Source: Branchiostoma floridae (taxonomy: Eukaryota; Chordata; Leptocardii; Amphioxiformes; Branchiostomatidae). Taken from it: a stretch of 64,000 nt of DNA. The stretch lies in NCBI RefSeq assembly GCF_000003815.2, contig NC_049983.1, forward strand, positions 4,293,219 through 4,357,218, in the 5' to 3' direction. A program made the translations under genes and the position numbers. Below, one piece after another: positions 32,770-44,100 of the stretch. Positions within the stretch are counted from its first letter, which is position 1, and every line of letters starts with the position of its first letter. Below the pieces are notes generated by a model. It did no database searches, was not told the origin of the DNA, and saw only the letters and a program-made list of their open reading frames with translations.

Positions 32770-35200
32770 TTTTATGTAATAGTTTGAGTACGAAAGTTTG
32801 TTACCGACATACAGCCTGCTGTACATTACTTTCAAATATTCAGAGTCTTTTTGTTTGTAATAGTTTGAGCACGAAAGTTACCAACATACATACCTGTCTG
32901 TATATTGCTTTCATATAGTCTTCTTGTTTACAACAGTTTGAGAACAGAGGTTTGTAACCGATATACAGTCTGTTGTACATTACTTTCAAATATCAAGAGT
33001 CCTTTTGTTTGTAATAGTTTGAGCACGAAAGTTACCAACATACATACCTGTCTGTATATTGCTTTCATATAGTCTTCTTGTTTACAACAGTTTGAGAACA
33101 GAGGTTTGTAACCGATATACAGTCTGCTGTACATTACTTTCAAATATTAAGAGTCTTTTTGTTTGTAATAGTTTGAGCACGAAAGTTACCAACATACATA
33201 GCTTGCTGTATATTACCTTTATATGTCAAGAGTCCTCTTGTTTGCAACAGTTTGAGAACAGAGGTTTGTAATCAACATACATAGCCTGCTGTATATTACC
33301 TTTATATATTAAGTCTTCTTGTTTGCAATAGTTTGAGTTCAAAAGTTTGTTACCAACATACATAGCCTGCTGTATATTGCTTTCATATATAGTCTTCTTG
33401 TTTACAACAGTTTGAATACAGAAGTTTGTTACCAACATACATAGCCTGCTGTATATTACCTTTATATATTAAGAGTCCTTTTGTTTGCAACAGTTTGAGA
33501 ACATGTACATAGCCTGCTGTATATTACCCTTATATATTAAGTCTTCTTGTTTGCAATAGTTTGAGTTCAAAAGTTTGTTACCAACATACATAGCCTGCTG
33601 TATATTGCTTTCATATATAGTCTTCTTGTTTACAACAGTTTGAATACAGAAGTTTGTTACCAACATACATAGCCTGCTGTATATTGCTTTCATATATAGT
33701 CTTCTTGTTTACAACAGTTTGAATACAGAAGTTTGTTACCAACATACATAGCCTGCTGTATATTGCTTTCATATATAGTCTTCTTGTTTACAACAGTTTG
33801 AATACAGAAGTTTGTTACCAACATACATAGCCTGCTGTATATTACCTTTATATGTTAAGTCTTCTTGTTTGCAATAGTTTGAGTTCAAAAGTTTGTTACC
33901 AACATACATAGCCTGCTGTATATTGCTTTCATATATAGTCCTCTTGTTTGCAACAGTTTGAGAACAGAGGTTTGTAACCAACATACATAGCCTGCTGTAT
34001 ATTACCTTTATATATTAAGTCTTCTTGTTTGCAATAGTTTGGAGTTCAAAAGTTTGTTACCAACATACATAGCCTGCTGTATACTGCTTTCATATATAGT
34101 CTTCTTGTTTACAACAGTTTGAATACAGAAGTTTGTTACCAACATACATAGCCTGCTGTATATTACCTTTATATATTAAGAGCCATCTTGTTTGCAACAG
34201 TTTGTAAACAGAAGTTTCTAACCAACATACATAGCCTGCTGTATATTGCTTTCATATATTAAGTTATCTTGTTTGCAACAGTTTGAGTACAAAAGTTTGT
34301 AACCATCATACATACCTTGCTGTATATTGCTGTCATATATTAAGTCTTCTTGTTTGCAATAGTTTGAGTAAAAAAAGTTTGATACCAACACACATAACCT
34401 GCTGTATATTACCTTTATATATTAAGAGTCATCTTGTTTGCAACAGTTTGTGAACAGAAGTTTCTAACCAACATACATAGCCTGCTGTATATTGCTTTCA
34501 TATATTAAGTCTTCTTGTTTGCATTAGTTTGAGTAAAAACAGTTTGATACCAACATACATAGCCTGCTGTATATTGCTTACATATATTTGTTTGCAATAG
34601 TTTGAGTACAAAGTTTGATTGTTCAAGGTAAAAAAAGATGCAAATACTGTTTAAACTTACAAACTGGGAATACTTTCTACTTTCATATATTATTCAAGAA
34701 CATATTTGTTTGCAACAGTTGAGTACAAAAGTTTGTAACCAACATACATAGCCTGCTGTATATTGCTTTCATATATTAAGTATTCTTGTTTGCAACAGTT
34801 TCAGTACAAAAGTTTGATTGTGGAAGGTTTAGAAAAAATACATATTCTACAGCAAATACTGTTTAACTTAAGAAAACATTCCCAACTGGGAATACTATTG
34901 ACTTAGAATACATGTTCCACAACATATACTGTCCAACATACATAGCCTGCTGTATATTACTTTTATATATTAAGTTTTCGTTTGGGTTTGCAACAGTTTG
35001 AGTAAAAAAAGTTTGATACCAATAAAAAATACATAGTTGTATATTACTTTTATATAGGAAGTCTTTTTGTTTGAAACATTCTGAGAAACAAAAAGTTGTA
35101 ACCAACAAACAGTCTACTGTATATTAATTTGAAGTATCAAGAATCTTTTTTGCAACAGTTTGAGTAAAAAAAAGTTTGATTGAGGAAGGTAAAAAAATGT
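32770..35200. repeat. Minisatellite, ~81-bp unit, close to 30 copies
   Basis: Unit marked by ACATACATAGCCTGCTGTAT, with GTTTGCAATAGTTTGAG and TTTCATATAT. Marker positions 33198, 33280, 33361, 33440, 33508, 33589 give steps of 82, 81, 79, 68, 81. Begins about 330 bp after the transposase stop. Toward 34640-35240 the units interleave with the CCCAACTGGGAA phrase of the next satellite. All minus-strand ORFs here are repeat artefacts. Confidence 0.9.
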
Positions 35201-35204
35201 TCAA

Positions 35205-35975
35205 CAACAAATACTGTTTAACTTGAACTTCCCAACTGGGAAGACTATCTACATGTCCAACAACCTACTCAACAAAATAGAAGTCATGGCAGGATCCAAC
35301 TAAGGTAAGGTAAGGAATAACAACTGAAAGAAGGTTAGCTCATCCTCCTCCTCCTGGGATCTGCATGCTAAACAACATTCCCAACTGGGAAGACTATCTA
35401 CATGTCCACCAACATACTCAACAAAATAGAAGTCATGGCAGGATCCAACTAAGGTAAGGTAAGGAATAACAACTGAAAGAAGGTTAGCTCATCCTCCTCC
35501 TCCTGGGATCTGCATGCTAAACAACATTCCCAACTGGGAAGACTATCTACATGTCCACCAACATACTCAACAAAATAGAAGTCATGGCAGGATCCAACTA
35601 AGGTAAGGTAAGGAATAACAACTGAAAGAAGGTTAGCTCATCCTCCTCCTCCTGGGATCTGCATGCTAAACAACATTCCCAACTGGGAAGACTATCTACA
35701 TGTCCACCAACATACTCAACAAAATAGAAGTCATGGCAGGATCCAACTAAGGTAAGGTAAGGAATAACAACTGAAAGAAGGTTAGCTCATCCTCGTCCTC
35801 CTGGGATCTGCATGCTAAACAACATTCCCAACTGGGAAGACTATCTACATGTCCAACAACATACTCAACAAAATGGAAGTCATGGCAGGATCCAACTAAT
35901 AAGGTAAGGTAAGGAATCACAACCTGAAATAGATTAGCTCATCCTCCTCCTCCTGGGAACTGCTTGGGCCAGTGT
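35205..35975. repeat. Satellite, 149-bp unit, five copies
   Basis: CCCAACTGGG occurs at 35231, 35380, 35529, 35678 and 35827, exactly 149 bp apart. Units are nearly identical and include GGTAAGGTAAGGAATAAC and CTCATCCTCCTCCTCCTGGG. The last phrase is the 3' coding end of the neighbouring minus-strand exon, so the array was amplified from that gene end. Confidence 0.9.
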
Positions 35976-36570
35976 TTCTTTGGGTGTTATTGTGTGGGAA
36001 GCCTGAGGATGATGTGTGTTCCTGCTGGACATTGGTGGGGGCAGGGTGTCTCTGGGGGAACGGTGGTGGGGCAAGGTGTCCCTGTGCATGTGGTTGTGGG
36101 GCGGGGGGTCCCTGAGTGTACAGTTGTGATGCAAGGGGTCCCTGAGTGTATGGTGGCAGGCCAAGGGGTCCCTGTGGAAAAGGGTTCAGGCCCGGGGAAC
36201 CCCCTCTGAATGGTTCTGGGGTATGGAGTCCCTGTGAGAATGAAGAGGCAGGCCGCTGCTGTGATGTGCTGGGGCTGCTGGGGTTGGATGATGTGTTATT
36301 AAATTGCTGGAAGGCGCGAGTCATCATAGATGCAAAATGTGTTACCATGCGCATGGACATCTCCTCCTGCATCCGCGCCATCCTTACATCATGCTGCTGC
36401 AAGGCAGCATCTCTCTCCTTATCTGCCTCTCTCCGCCTGTTGTCTTCCTTCTCCCAGGCTTCTTCCTGTTGTTTTCTGCTTTCTTCTTGAACAGCGGTTA
36501 TTGTGTTGTGAAGCTCGGCGTACGAAGACTGCAGACGTGTCTGCCTTTTTTTGTCCTTTCTCTTGAATCC
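35917..36570 (-). CDS. Last exon of a coiled-coil/proline-rich protein (possible Myb/SANT-like partner)
   Basis: Follows a TTTCTCTTTAG acceptor at 36571 and encodes FKRKDKKRQTRLQSSYAEL, a charged helix (EEAWEKEDNRRREADKERDA), a Met-rich helix (MARMQEEMSMRMVTHFASMM) and a Pro/Gln-rich tail with repeated QGP(L/P)A phrases ending QEEEDELIYFRL. This helix-plus-tail layout is common at the C-terminus of Myb/SANT-like proteins that accompany Harbinger transposases, and the transposase lies nearby in convergent orientation; both points are suggestive only. No DNA-binding domain is visible. Upstream exons were not found between 36590 and 36900. Confidence 0.45.
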   Translation of the reverse strand, partial: GFKRKDKKRQTRLQSSYAELHNTITAVQEESRKQQEEAWEKEDNRRREADKERDAALQQHDVRMARMQEEMSMRMVTHFASMMTRAFQQFNNTSSNPSSPSTSQQRPASSFSQGLHTPEPFRGGSPGLNPFPQGPLGLPPYTQGPLASQLYTQGPPAPQPHAQGHLAPPPFPQRHPAPTNVQQEHTSSSGFPHNNTQRNTGPSSSQEEEDELIYFRL

Positions 36571-36903
36571 TAAAGAGAAATGGATTACTTTATGTAACTG
36601 TAATTCGTGCCCAATAGCTTTATAGTCAGGTGAGAAGGAAACTTGAAGAGAGGTTACTACACAGAAGAGTCAGAACAGTGAAAATAAGGCAAAGGAATGA
36701 AATATCTTATGTTTGACTACTGAACCTTACATATTTACTCATATTGCAACCACTACTGGTACATGTAGGTATAAATGATAAGTCAAAATATATATGTATA
36801 TGTTAAACAAACTAAAGTTTTAAATCGACTCATTATCTCATCAGCTACATATATACTCACAGATTGTCCAAAGTCTTCCAATCTTTGCATTACTGTTTGA
36901 CTT

Positions 36904-39153
36904 TCACTGCTTGAGGAAGTCCGTCAGCATATGTAACAGCTTCTCCACGGTCTGCTGTTTGTCCCGTGTGTTGTTCCAGTCGGTCCCCTGGCGGCTTGGT
37001 GCACGTGCTGGGTTCCTCGGGTACATCTGCGGCGGGTTCCGTGGAGTGTTCCAGAGGGGTGGGGGGTGTTGTCCTGGCCGCGGGTATGGCTGGGTGCTGG
37101 GCATCCACTGCGGTCCTCTCGCTTGTTTGGTGCGCTGTCTGGAGTCCATGGCTTCCTGGCGGTGCCTCAGGGTGCGCTTAACATCAGCCACCATCAACTT
37201 GACGCCGCCTGCGTCAGGTGTGAGGTGGATACCGTCACGTTTGTAAAGTGAACGGTCTTGAGAGAGAAGTCTGTGTCTGATGTAGATGAGTTTGTTGTCT
37301 TCAAGGCAGGACTGTTCGATGGCATTGTTGTAGGTGGCTATGTTTTTGTTGAGGGTGGACTGCGTGTTTGAACCTCTCGGCAAGACTTGTGACATGGCGA
37401 TCTTTGCGTTGGGGTATGATGTCTTAGCACGGTCAATCAGTTTGGTGGTTTGTTCTACACATATGTTGACGCTGTCGTTCCGGTCTTTGGTGTTATCCAT
37501 GTCGTTAGATCCAACATGAATTATGACCAGTTCTGTGTTGTTGTCAGGGAGCATGAGAGCATTTTCGGAAGCCTTGCGAAGTGTGGTTGATTTTGTTATG
37601 GTTGCGGTTCTGTCCTTGAACATTATTGTCGGGTCCACGTCATTCCATAACGAGTCAGCAAGAACCCTCACCTTCACGTTTCCCGATGTTTGTGCTGCTG
37701 GAGTTACCGGGGTCTGTTTGTCGGGAACTACACGTTCCCGAGTCGGCGGGGTTGCTGGTGGCTGGGTGTCGGTAGTTACCGGTGGCTGGCTGATTGCGGT
37801 TGTCGGGGCACGTGGCTGTGTATTGGTGGTTGTTGGGGCCTCTGAGTCCGAGGGTTTCGGTATTTGCGTGGCGGGGGAAGAGTTCGGGTGTTCTAGGCCG
37901 GAAACCACTTCTGCGTAGAGGCGCTGGATTCTGGAGTCGTCCTGTTGAGAGTTGCTGCATACGCGACTGGCCGTCGAACTGACAGATTGAGGTTGAGGTT
38001 GATTTAGCAGTAGTGTTAGCTGGGCTTGTAGAGCTTCCTGGTCAGCTTTTTGAGAGGAGATTGTTTTGGCCAGGTCTTTGGAGATTTCGCGTTGTCGCTC
38101 TAACTCAGTGTTCAGATCTTGAATCTGTCGAGCCTGTTTCTCCACCTCTTTCTTCCTGTTTTGAACATTAGCCGTCAGGTCATTTATGCACTTCTGTTGA
38201 TTGTCCATGGTGACCTTATTGCTGAAGACAAGCGACTTCAAATTGTTCAGATCATCCACTAGCGACGTGTACAGTGTCTCATGCACCGAGTTGCACTTTT
38301 CACTTGTTGATTTGTCTTGGACGTCGTCTGTTGGCAGCGCGCGCCGAGAACGGCTTTCATGTTGTGGCCTTCCCTCTTTGTTCTTTCCGGAGTTGCGAAC
38401 TTTTGAGAGTGGGGTTAAAATGATGTTTTCGAGGCCTCCCAACACTCTACGGAGAGTGGGCGATGTGATCGGTGATTTGGGAATTGTGTTTTGCGACGAA
38501 TTTTCTTTCTCTTGAGTCGGGTCTACTGTGACAGACGAGGTCTTAGTTGGCTCTGTGCTGGTTCCAGACGTCGTAATGGCGGGCGCATCATCTTGTGAAC
38601 TGGTCCCTATTGTTTCAAGGTTGTCGTCTATTGTTTCAGTCCTCTCGGTTGCCAGATCTTCATTGTCATGTCCGCCATCTTGGGCGTCACAGGATGCGCC
38701 AATTTGATTATTGCTAACAAGTTCTTTCACTTGTGGAAAGATTTCTCGTGCGTACCAGTTTGATCCATTCCCCTGTATAAGGATTGTGCCGGTGTTGTAG
38801 AAGTGGATAGTTAGGATTTTGGCGTTGTCTCCGGTCTCGGTGGGTTTACTGACGGATAGCTGTGAGCCCTTCCAGGTGAACTTGTAGCCCGTTTGTTTTC
38901 CAAGCGAGTCGCTGAATACGGCTTTGCTAGCGTCTATCCACACTGGTACACGATCTTTGGAGGTACGGAACTTTAAACTGCATACCTTCGATTTGCTGGC
39001 GTCTGTGTGATCTTCGATGATGGTTTCAAACTCGGGGATGTTCTTTGCCGATGTGTTCCACCCCTTGGTCTTGGTGTTGCCGGACCTTGTCCTGTATCGC
39101 TTTGTAGTCTCTGACTCAGGCGTTCCGCTGTCTCCGCTTGTTTCGCGTCCCAT
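36904..39153 (-). CDS. 749-aa single-exon protein with coiled coil and SGNH esterase-like domain
   Basis: The start is taken at MGRETSGDSGTPESE (39153), where composition becomes protein-like; an upstream frame extension looks non-coding. Residues about 40-150 form a compact domain (VPVWIDASKAVFSD, GYKFTWKGSQLSVSK, LTIHFYNTGTILIQGNGSNW) that I cannot name. A coiled coil follows at about 290-400 (QARQIQDLNTELERQREI), then a Pro/Thr-rich linker. At about 495-680 an SGNH-type fold shows VRVLADSLWNDV (Ser block), IIHVGSNDMDN (GxND block) and KRDGIHLTPDAGG (D-x-x-H block). The tail is Pro/Arg-rich with WMPSTQPYPRPGQHPPP. Esterase domains of this kind occur in ORF1 of CR1/L2-type LINEs, but no reverse transcriptase ORF follows. 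It may be an orphan ORF1 or a domesticated protein. A donor-like GTGAGT lies at about 36858, after the stop. Confidence 0.8.
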   Translation of the reverse strand: MGRETSGDSGTPESETTKRYRTRSGNTKTKGWNTSAKNIPEFETIIEDHTDASKSKVCSLKFRTSKDRVPVWIDASKAVFSDSLGKQTGYKFTWKGSQLSVSKPTETGDNAKILTIHFYNTGTILIQGNGSNWYAREIFPQVKELVSNNQIGASCDAQDGGHDNEDLATERTETIDDNLETIGTSSQDDAPAITTSGTSTEPTKTSSVTVDPTQEKENSSQNTIPKSPITSPTLRRVLGGLENIILTPLSKVRNSGKNKEGRPQHESRSRRALPTDDVQDKSTSEKCNSVHETLYTSLVDDLNNLKSLVFSNKVTMDNQQKCINDLTANVQNRKKEVEKQARQIQDLNTELERQREISKDLAKTISSQKADQEALQAQLTLLLNQPQPQSVSSTASRVCSNSQQDDSRIQRLYAEVVSGLEHPNSSPATQIPKPSDSEAPTTTNTQPRAPTTAISQPPVTTDTQPPATPPTRERVVPDKQTPVTPAAQTSGNVKVRVLADSLWNDVDPTIMFKDRTATITKSTTLRKASENALMLPDNNTELVIIHVGSNDMDNTKDRNDSVNICVEQTTKLIDRAKTSYPNAKIAMSQVLPRGSNTQSTLNKNIATYNNAIEQSCLEDNKLIYIRHRLLSQDRSLYKRDGIHLTPDAGGVKLMVADVKRTLRHRQEAMDSRQRTKQARGPQWMPSTQPYPRPGQHPPPLWNTPRNPPQMYPRNPARAPSRQGTDWNNTRDKQQTVEKLLHMLTDFLKQ

Positions 39154-40442
39154 GATTAAACGATGCAACAAAATATCGCTAAAACTAGTATACAGTAGAC
39201 ACTTGTGAACTCTAATGAATATAAGATGTATAAAACACTCCGCTACACAAGCTAACCGCTCTGAAATACACTTACAGGCGGAGCACAAGTGACGCGCGTC
39301 TTGTCGTGTCCGCCATCTGTGATACACGAGTTTGATACATAACTCCATTCATAGTATCAATATTAACGTAATTACATGGTAATAAGTTAGTTGAACTTGT
39401 TTCAGACAAGGAGGGTTGGGTCCCTTGTATTCCCATTATTGCATATACCTGAGTCTTGACATAAGATGTATTTCATTGACATTGTATTCACCTGTCCTCA
39501 AGCAACCTATATATCTCCAACATGAAGTCTCTACCATGAAGTGACCACAAAAGAACTATGTAATGTCTTTATTAATTATGCAAATATTAGGTATTAATTA
39601 GAATAACGCACATTTTGGTATATGCACCTGGCCAAGGGATATCTTCACCTCCAACATGACTGTTTTTTCTAGTATTTAGGAACTGATGCATTTACCCGTG
39701 TTTCTTAAGACTGGTACTTTACCAATGTTTGTGTAGCATTTAGCAACAGCTATATCAACTTGCGCGTAGATAGTGTTTATAATGAGAAACTATTATTCAC
39801 GTGTGTTTTTGTTAGTGCTTTGGAAATGTTTCCAGCACAAGAAAGAAACACTGTGACAAATTGAAAACATATAGCTGACGTATTCCGTACCATAGACGGT
39901 GTTGATCTATACGTTCGCAGTAGCACTGTTTTTATGCCACCTCAGCTGCAAAAATTGTCTTTTTCATTTCAATGTCATGTTTGCACCGAACAATATAGTA
40001 TCGACTTTCGAGGTATGACATCTTACGGTACGGTAATAAGGTGCCATATAGGTACCAGGTAACACACCATATACGTTACTCCCAAGGTGCAGTGTAGTAC
40101 CAGGTAGCGCACCTGTAATATGTAGTAACCAGCTGCTCTTGGGGGGGGGGCGAAAACGCTAAAGGGGGGCGAAAACGCTAGTGATCTCGCCTCTTGATTT
40201 TATACAAAACATAAGTACACAGGTGGCAATCCCTTGTTCAAAAGGCGGACTATATTAGGGTACAGCGCTGTTTCGATAGCCTTCAGTTCTACAGCGAGTA
40301 GTGTTCAGTTTGTGGGATGACCTTGTCAATCTACTTTTAACGGCTTGGTTCGAAAAGTCGATTTTTTTACAATATTATTCCATCAGTAATGTGGTATCTG
40401 TTTGTATGTACGTTACTGAGACACATTGTTAATTTTTTCAAG
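39154..40442. other. Intergenic, no gene recognised
   Basis: Nothing protein-like except the frame extension upstream of 39153. A G-run (CTTGGGGGGGGGGCG, about 40138) is followed by a near-repeat of GGCGAAAACGCTA. Missing N-terminal exons of the FN3 gene would be expected here and are not seen. Confidence 0.45.
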
Positions 40443-41127
40443 GTGGAACCCAGCTGCAAGGGTTTGTGCCCCTCGGAATTCAGGAGAGCGCTCGGAACAG
40501 CAACTTGTTCTTACAACACGGTTCCTACGTCCACGTCACTGTGTTGGCCACCAATGCTGCAGGACTGTCAGCAGGTAAAGTCTTTACCTTAAAGTTTGTT
40601 TCATGACGAAATTGTAAGGTTCAGATCACATTTATTTCTTGTTATCGCATTATTAGAACACACGTTATACACTACGCCAAAAGTCAAACCACTAGCACGT
40701 CCAGGAAAAAAAGAAATGGAGGTTCAGCTGCAGTATCAAGGTCAACTTGGAGGTTTGTAATTAAAATTGACCTTCGTTTTTCCAAGATCTACCCACATAT
40801 CAAATACTATTACAATACATTCAGAGGGTCTAAAGTTATGCTGACCACAAAAGAATCCGGCACACGAGCATACCCACAACCACAGAGACAATCATCATCA
40901 TCATTAATTATCCTCTATGAGGTGCAGCAAGTAAAGTTTGTCTTCCAGTCTGTCTGTCATCGCGGTGAGAAGTTCCAGGCGTTCTAGACCAGTTTCTGAC
41001 TCAATAAGTTTCTTCAAAGTTAGCCTGGGGTGACCAACACGTTTCTTACATAAATCAGGTGTCCAGAACAAGAGTTTTCCGGCTGGCTACGGAGCCACAT
41101 GGCCGACAAGGAGTAGTCGGCGTCGTT

Positions 41128-41184
<57 letters not shown>

Positions 41185-44100
41185 TATATATTTCATGGAA
41201 CACTGTATCATATTACTTTCAGTGCTTTACTCCGACCCAGCGCTGGTGGACCTGACTCCACCGGTCGTAGGAACGGTTCTGGACGGGTCTGAGCAGGACT
41301 CAGTCGACCTTGAGTAACAGAACAGTGACGTCATCTGTGCCCGCTGGCCTGATGTCGCCGACGAGAGCGGCATCAACTACTGTGAATGGGCTTTATGTAC
41401 GTTACGTTGGCTTTAGGTACGTTACGTTTAGGTACAGAATTCTGACACAAAAAGATAGTAATGGCATTAATGTCAAAACTGGCTAGCCAACCACTTGGCA
41501 CGGTTAACCACCACAACATTAAAATCTCACATCCTCCTGTCTGTCTGGATCGATTTTCGTCAGTCATTTGAATTCGTTGTTCAGACCAAGGTTGACTGTA
41601 CATTGTATCTTCAATGCGCAAATGAATATTATATTTGTAGAGATGCTTGGCGTGGTGCTATATTTCTGATGAATTCAGAAGTAGAGCAGGGCGTGATGCT
41701 TTGTTTCTGATGACTTCTGTTGCTTTGCTCACTCGGTGGTTTATTTAGTGGTTATAGGACCATAGCTTTTGACACCATATACACTACAGGGTTGGTCAGT
41801 AAATCCTGTTGTGCAAATGTTGCAAACGTACTGTGCCTTGGATTATAAACTCAGGTACATCCTCACACCTGGCCAACCTGATGAGGTTCACCACAAGCTA
41901 TATCGCTGAAGACGGAAAATCAGCCTGTATTGACTCATCTGGGTTCATCGCACATGGAGCAAAGGTTTACGTCATCGTGCGTTGTCACAACCACGCCGGA
42001 CAGGTGGGTGATGGAATATATTTCTCAAGGCAACCGGTACGCGGTGCAATGGCGTACGTAGGGATAACGAATATTCGTCTTGCATTCGGAAGGTCCGTCT
42101 TATATTACAAAATTAACAATGGTTCAACCTTCATGGCCTTTTCTGTTTAGAACATGGCCACGAGGGTTGAAAACCAACTCTGTTAAAGGTACAAATGTAT
42201 GGCCATGAAGGTTGAAAACATACTCTGTTTAGAGTATTGACATGAAGGTTGAAAACACCCCATTGACAATGGGTCTAGCCAGTGACAGTAGTGGTATGTG
42301 TGGCCAAAAGGCATTATAAACTAATCCTGAGATGGACGCCTAACCGAAGCTAATGGTAACCATTTCCACACGTGAAAGAGTGGAGTAAGGAGACAGCATT
42401 TTATTAAAGGGCACAGCGTTGCATACATACATACATATTCATACTCGAGTCATTATCGAGTTGAAGCATTGGCAAAGTTCTGCTTCCAGTGTGCTCTATC
42501 TTTCATCAGTTCAATGAGGTCTTTATCATATAGTCCAGTCTCTGATTCAATAAAGTTCTTTAGCGTGAGGTATGGACGTCCTCTTCTCCTGTTTGCTTCT
42601 TGGGACCAAAAGAGTAGTTTACAGGCTGGTTCGCCATGCCGAGTAATATGTCCAGCAAGGCTTAATCGGCGTCGCCTGACTTCAGTTGAAATAGGTTGAA
42701 GAGTCCCATACAGTTTTTTGTTTGTTGTGTGTCCCCACCAAGGTTTGTTGCATACAACATGTAGCATCCTGGTGAAGGAACCATCCAGTTTCCTGGTCTG
42801 GGCACAGCATTAATGCCAGAAGTTTGATTTGATACGTAAAGATTCCTAACCAGGAAACAACCTTGTCGCTTCTTTATCCTACAGTCTGCCACAGCCAGCT
42901 CAGACGGAGTGGTCCTGACCTCTGTGCCCCCCAGTATTGAGCACGCCTATGTCACGGTTGTGGTCGAGCCCGTGACTCAGTACGCTCCCAGGAATCACTA
43001 CCAGTACTCCCCGGACAGACTGCACATCGCCTGGGGAGGGTTTGTGGACCCGTCCGGTATCCAGTACTACGAGGTAAAGTTCTGCTTCAAACGTATAATA
43101 ATAATTGTACAGTAATTGCCCAACCGAGCTAAGCACATGTCACAACAAGTCAAAACATATATACAAATAAAAGTATCACAAATCTTGTCTAACACAGAAG
43201 TTCGGCTTCTTCTCGCTTCTTGGTAATGGTGAAAATGTAGGACTGTATGGATTTAGCTATGGTTAGTTTGTCAAAACGCATGAGGAATAGAAACTTGTCA
43301 GTGCTACTCATGTATCTAAAATGAGGGAATCTACTTTCTATATAATTAAATAGAATACCTCTATCATTGGCGAGCTATGTCCAGTATCAGGGTGAAGTGC
43401 ACGAAGTTAGGGTGTACGAAGTTGTACGAAGTTGTACGAAGTTACAACCATTTCCTACTGGCTTTGAGGCTATATGGGGAGTCACGGATGACGTCAATCA
43501 TTTATTGGATGACGTCATCTAACTTAGTCGGTGTGCAGGGTAGGGTGGCATGTGTACGAAGTTCTCCGAAGTTGTGCAAAGTTACGTGACGTCATCTAAC
43601 TTTGTACAATGGGCAGGGTAGGGTGGCATGTGTACGAAGTTGTCCGAAGTTGTGCAAAGTTCATGACGTCATCTAACTTCGTACAGTAGGCAGGGTAGGG
43701 TGGCATTTGTACGAAGTTGTCCGAAGTTGTGCAAAGTTACGTGACGTCATCTAACTTCGTACAATGGGCAGGGTAGGGTGGCATGTGTACGAAGTTGTCC
43801 GAAGTTGTGCAAAGTTACGTGACGTCATCTAACTTTGTACAATGGGCAGGGTAGGGTGGCATGTGTACGAAGTTGTCCGAAGTTGTGCAAAGTTCATGAC
43901 GTCATCTAACTTCGTACAGTAGGCAGGGTAGGGTGGCATTTGTACGAAGTTGTCCGAAGTTGTGCAAAGTTACGTGACGTCATCTAACTTCGTACAATGG
44001 GCAGGGTAGGGTGGCATGTGTACGAAGTTGTCCGAATTGTGCAAAGTTACTTGACGTAATCCGCATCAAATCCGTTTCGGAGCGTTCATGATGACAAATC

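Noticed and set aside
32928-35108. Series of minus ORFs of 70-80 codons with similar sequence (MLVTNFCIQTVVNK...)
   Set aside because: Translations of the ~81-bp minisatellite.
32770-35200. CRISPR-like appearance of regular repeats
   Set aside because: Units are contiguous and diverged with no unique spacers, in animal DNA; it is a minisatellite.
36890-38515. Other-frame ORFs opposite the SGNH ORF (up to 131 codons)
   Set aside because: Shadows of the 749-aa frame with Gly/Val/Cys-rich composition and no domain.
30360-40440. Terminal inverted repeats of a complete autonomous Harbinger element
   Set aside because: The candidate left end near 30370 (CTTTACACTACATTTTTC) has no matching right end in the following 10 kb.
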